NCBI GenBank assembly: GCA_030667725.1
Contig: DAOUVH010000059.1
Coordinates: 1-6,245, forward strand
DNA length: 6,245 nt
Origin: Candidatus Cloacimonadota bacterium
Lineage (GTDB): Bacteria; Cloacimonadota; Cloacimonadia; Cloacimonadales; TCS61
Direction: 5' to 3'
The notes beneath the pieces were generated by a model. The model searched no databases and was not told the DNA's origin. It saw only the letters and a list, made by a program, of their open reading frames with translations. Position 1 is the first letter of the stretch. The number at the start of each line of letters is the position of its first letter. This document shows positions 5,740 through 6,245 of the stretch, piece after piece. A program made the position numbers and the translations under genes.

Positions 5740-6245
5740 ATGAAAATAATATTACTTTTGTTATTTATTTGTATCTTTCCAATAATTTCTTTTGCAAGTA
5801 CGATCATATCAGCCGAATATTTTATAGATACAGATCCCGGAGAAGGAAACGGCACATCATTATCAGGAACATTTGGAAGTTAAACAGCTACAGTTTCATT
5901 ATCAGGAATTTCAACAACCGGACTTTCTTTTGGAACTCATATTGTTTATGTTCGTTTCAAAGATTCTGGCAATAATTGGGGTGATCCGTCAGCAGTCTTC
6001 GTAAATGTAGGAAATCCGAATTCAGGCATTATAGTGTCGGCAGAATATTTTATTGATGCTGATCCCGGAGAAGGAAACGGCACATCTTTAACCGGTACAT
6101 TCGGAAGTTCAACAGCTACTGTTTCATTATCGGGAATTTCAACTTCTGGACTTTCTTTCGGAACTCATATTGTTTATGTCCGTTTCAAAGATTCAGATAA
6201 TAATTGGGGTGATCCGTCAGCAGCCTTCTTAAATGTAGGAAATCC
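5740..6245 (+). pseudogene. Secreted tandem-repeat protein interrupted by a stop codon (runs off the window)
   Basis: The ATG at 5740 opens a frame with a signal peptide (MKIILLLLFICIFPIISFA, residues 1-19). Two copies of a 76-residue unit follow, starting SAEYFIDTDPGEGNGTSL and, near the end of the unit, containing VYVRFKDSGNNWGDPSA. This unit resembles the 'AEYFxDTDPGxGNG...VRxKDxxGNW' modules of secreted FCB proteins, thought to be extracellular beta-domains. I know of no assigned function. In copy 1 a TAA (5881-5883, codon 48) replaces the TCA serine codon found at the same place in copy 2 (6109-6111), a single C-to-A change. The frame is otherwise open to the window edge, so the gene is either a recent pseudogene or carries a sequencing error. 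It follows the beta-helix gene by 32 bases and is probably co-transcribed. Confidence 0.8.
5809..6245 (+). repeat. 228-bp tandem repeat (copy 1 complete, copy 2 cut by the window edge)
   Basis: Copy 1 is 5809-6036. Copy 2 starts at 6037 and continues past 6245. By hand I count about 23 mismatches over the 209 aligned bases, most of them silent third positions, and no indels. The period is exactly 76 codons, so copies can be gained or lost without shifting the frame. Confidence 0.93.

Overview
The window looks like a low-G+C bacterial chromosome, or metagenome-assembled contig, from the Fibrobacterota-Chlorobiota-Bacteroidota (FCB) group. A Cloacimonadota-like lineage is my best guess. The reasons are the style of the secreted proteins (asparagine-laddered beta-helix ending in a DYDGTRNDMGIFGGP-type tail; repeats of the 'AEYFIDTDPGEGNGTSL' type), the integrase arm-domain remnant and the Fic subfamily. 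This is recognition by eye, not a search, so the taxonomy is tentative. Standard stop codons are used throughout.

Layout. (1) 1-120: a complete tRNA-Ala(GGC) with encoded CCA, followed by a short terminator-like hairpin. (2) 120-540: a promoter-like pair, three GTCCC-bearing motifs and the decayed N-terminal domain of a tyrosine recombinase, then two hairpins. A tRNA 3' end followed by an integrase remnant looks like the scar of an integrated element. (3) 540-970: AT-rich and without a convincing gene, but with direct repeats, a CGAAC hairpin, a 9-bp inverted repeat and one arm of a long-range 13-bp inverted repeat. (4) 997-2037: a winged-helix/Fic protein whose Fic motif has Gln in place of the catalytic His. 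(5) 2107-2181: the second 13-bp arm and an imperfect hairpin resembling an integron attC site. (6) 2208-2348: the signal peptide and first residues of a secreted protein, cut off exactly where the next gene starts. (7) 2345-4378: a complete DNA topoisomerase III (topB), visibly richer in G+C than its surroundings. (8) 4379-4759: an AT-rich spacer. (9) 4760-5707: a secreted right-handed beta-helix protein. (10) 5740 to the edge: a secreted protein of 76-residue tandem repeats with a nonsense codon in repeat 1.

How it fits together. There is no single pathway here. The window reads as an accessory, recombination-prone region downstream of a tRNA gene. The integrase is reduced to its arm-binding domain, one secreted-protein gene is reduced to its leader, another carries an internal stop, and a third ends soon after starting a new domain. 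The two intact-looking genes (Fic and topB) sit among these remnants. The Fic gene is bracketed by inverted repeats, and topB appears to have been joined to the translated leader of a broken secreted-protein gene.

The observations most worth following are the inverted-repeat-bounded Fic unit, the Gln-for-His Fic motif, and the exact stop/start overlap between the leader fragment and topB. I do not see a clearly new multi-gene system.
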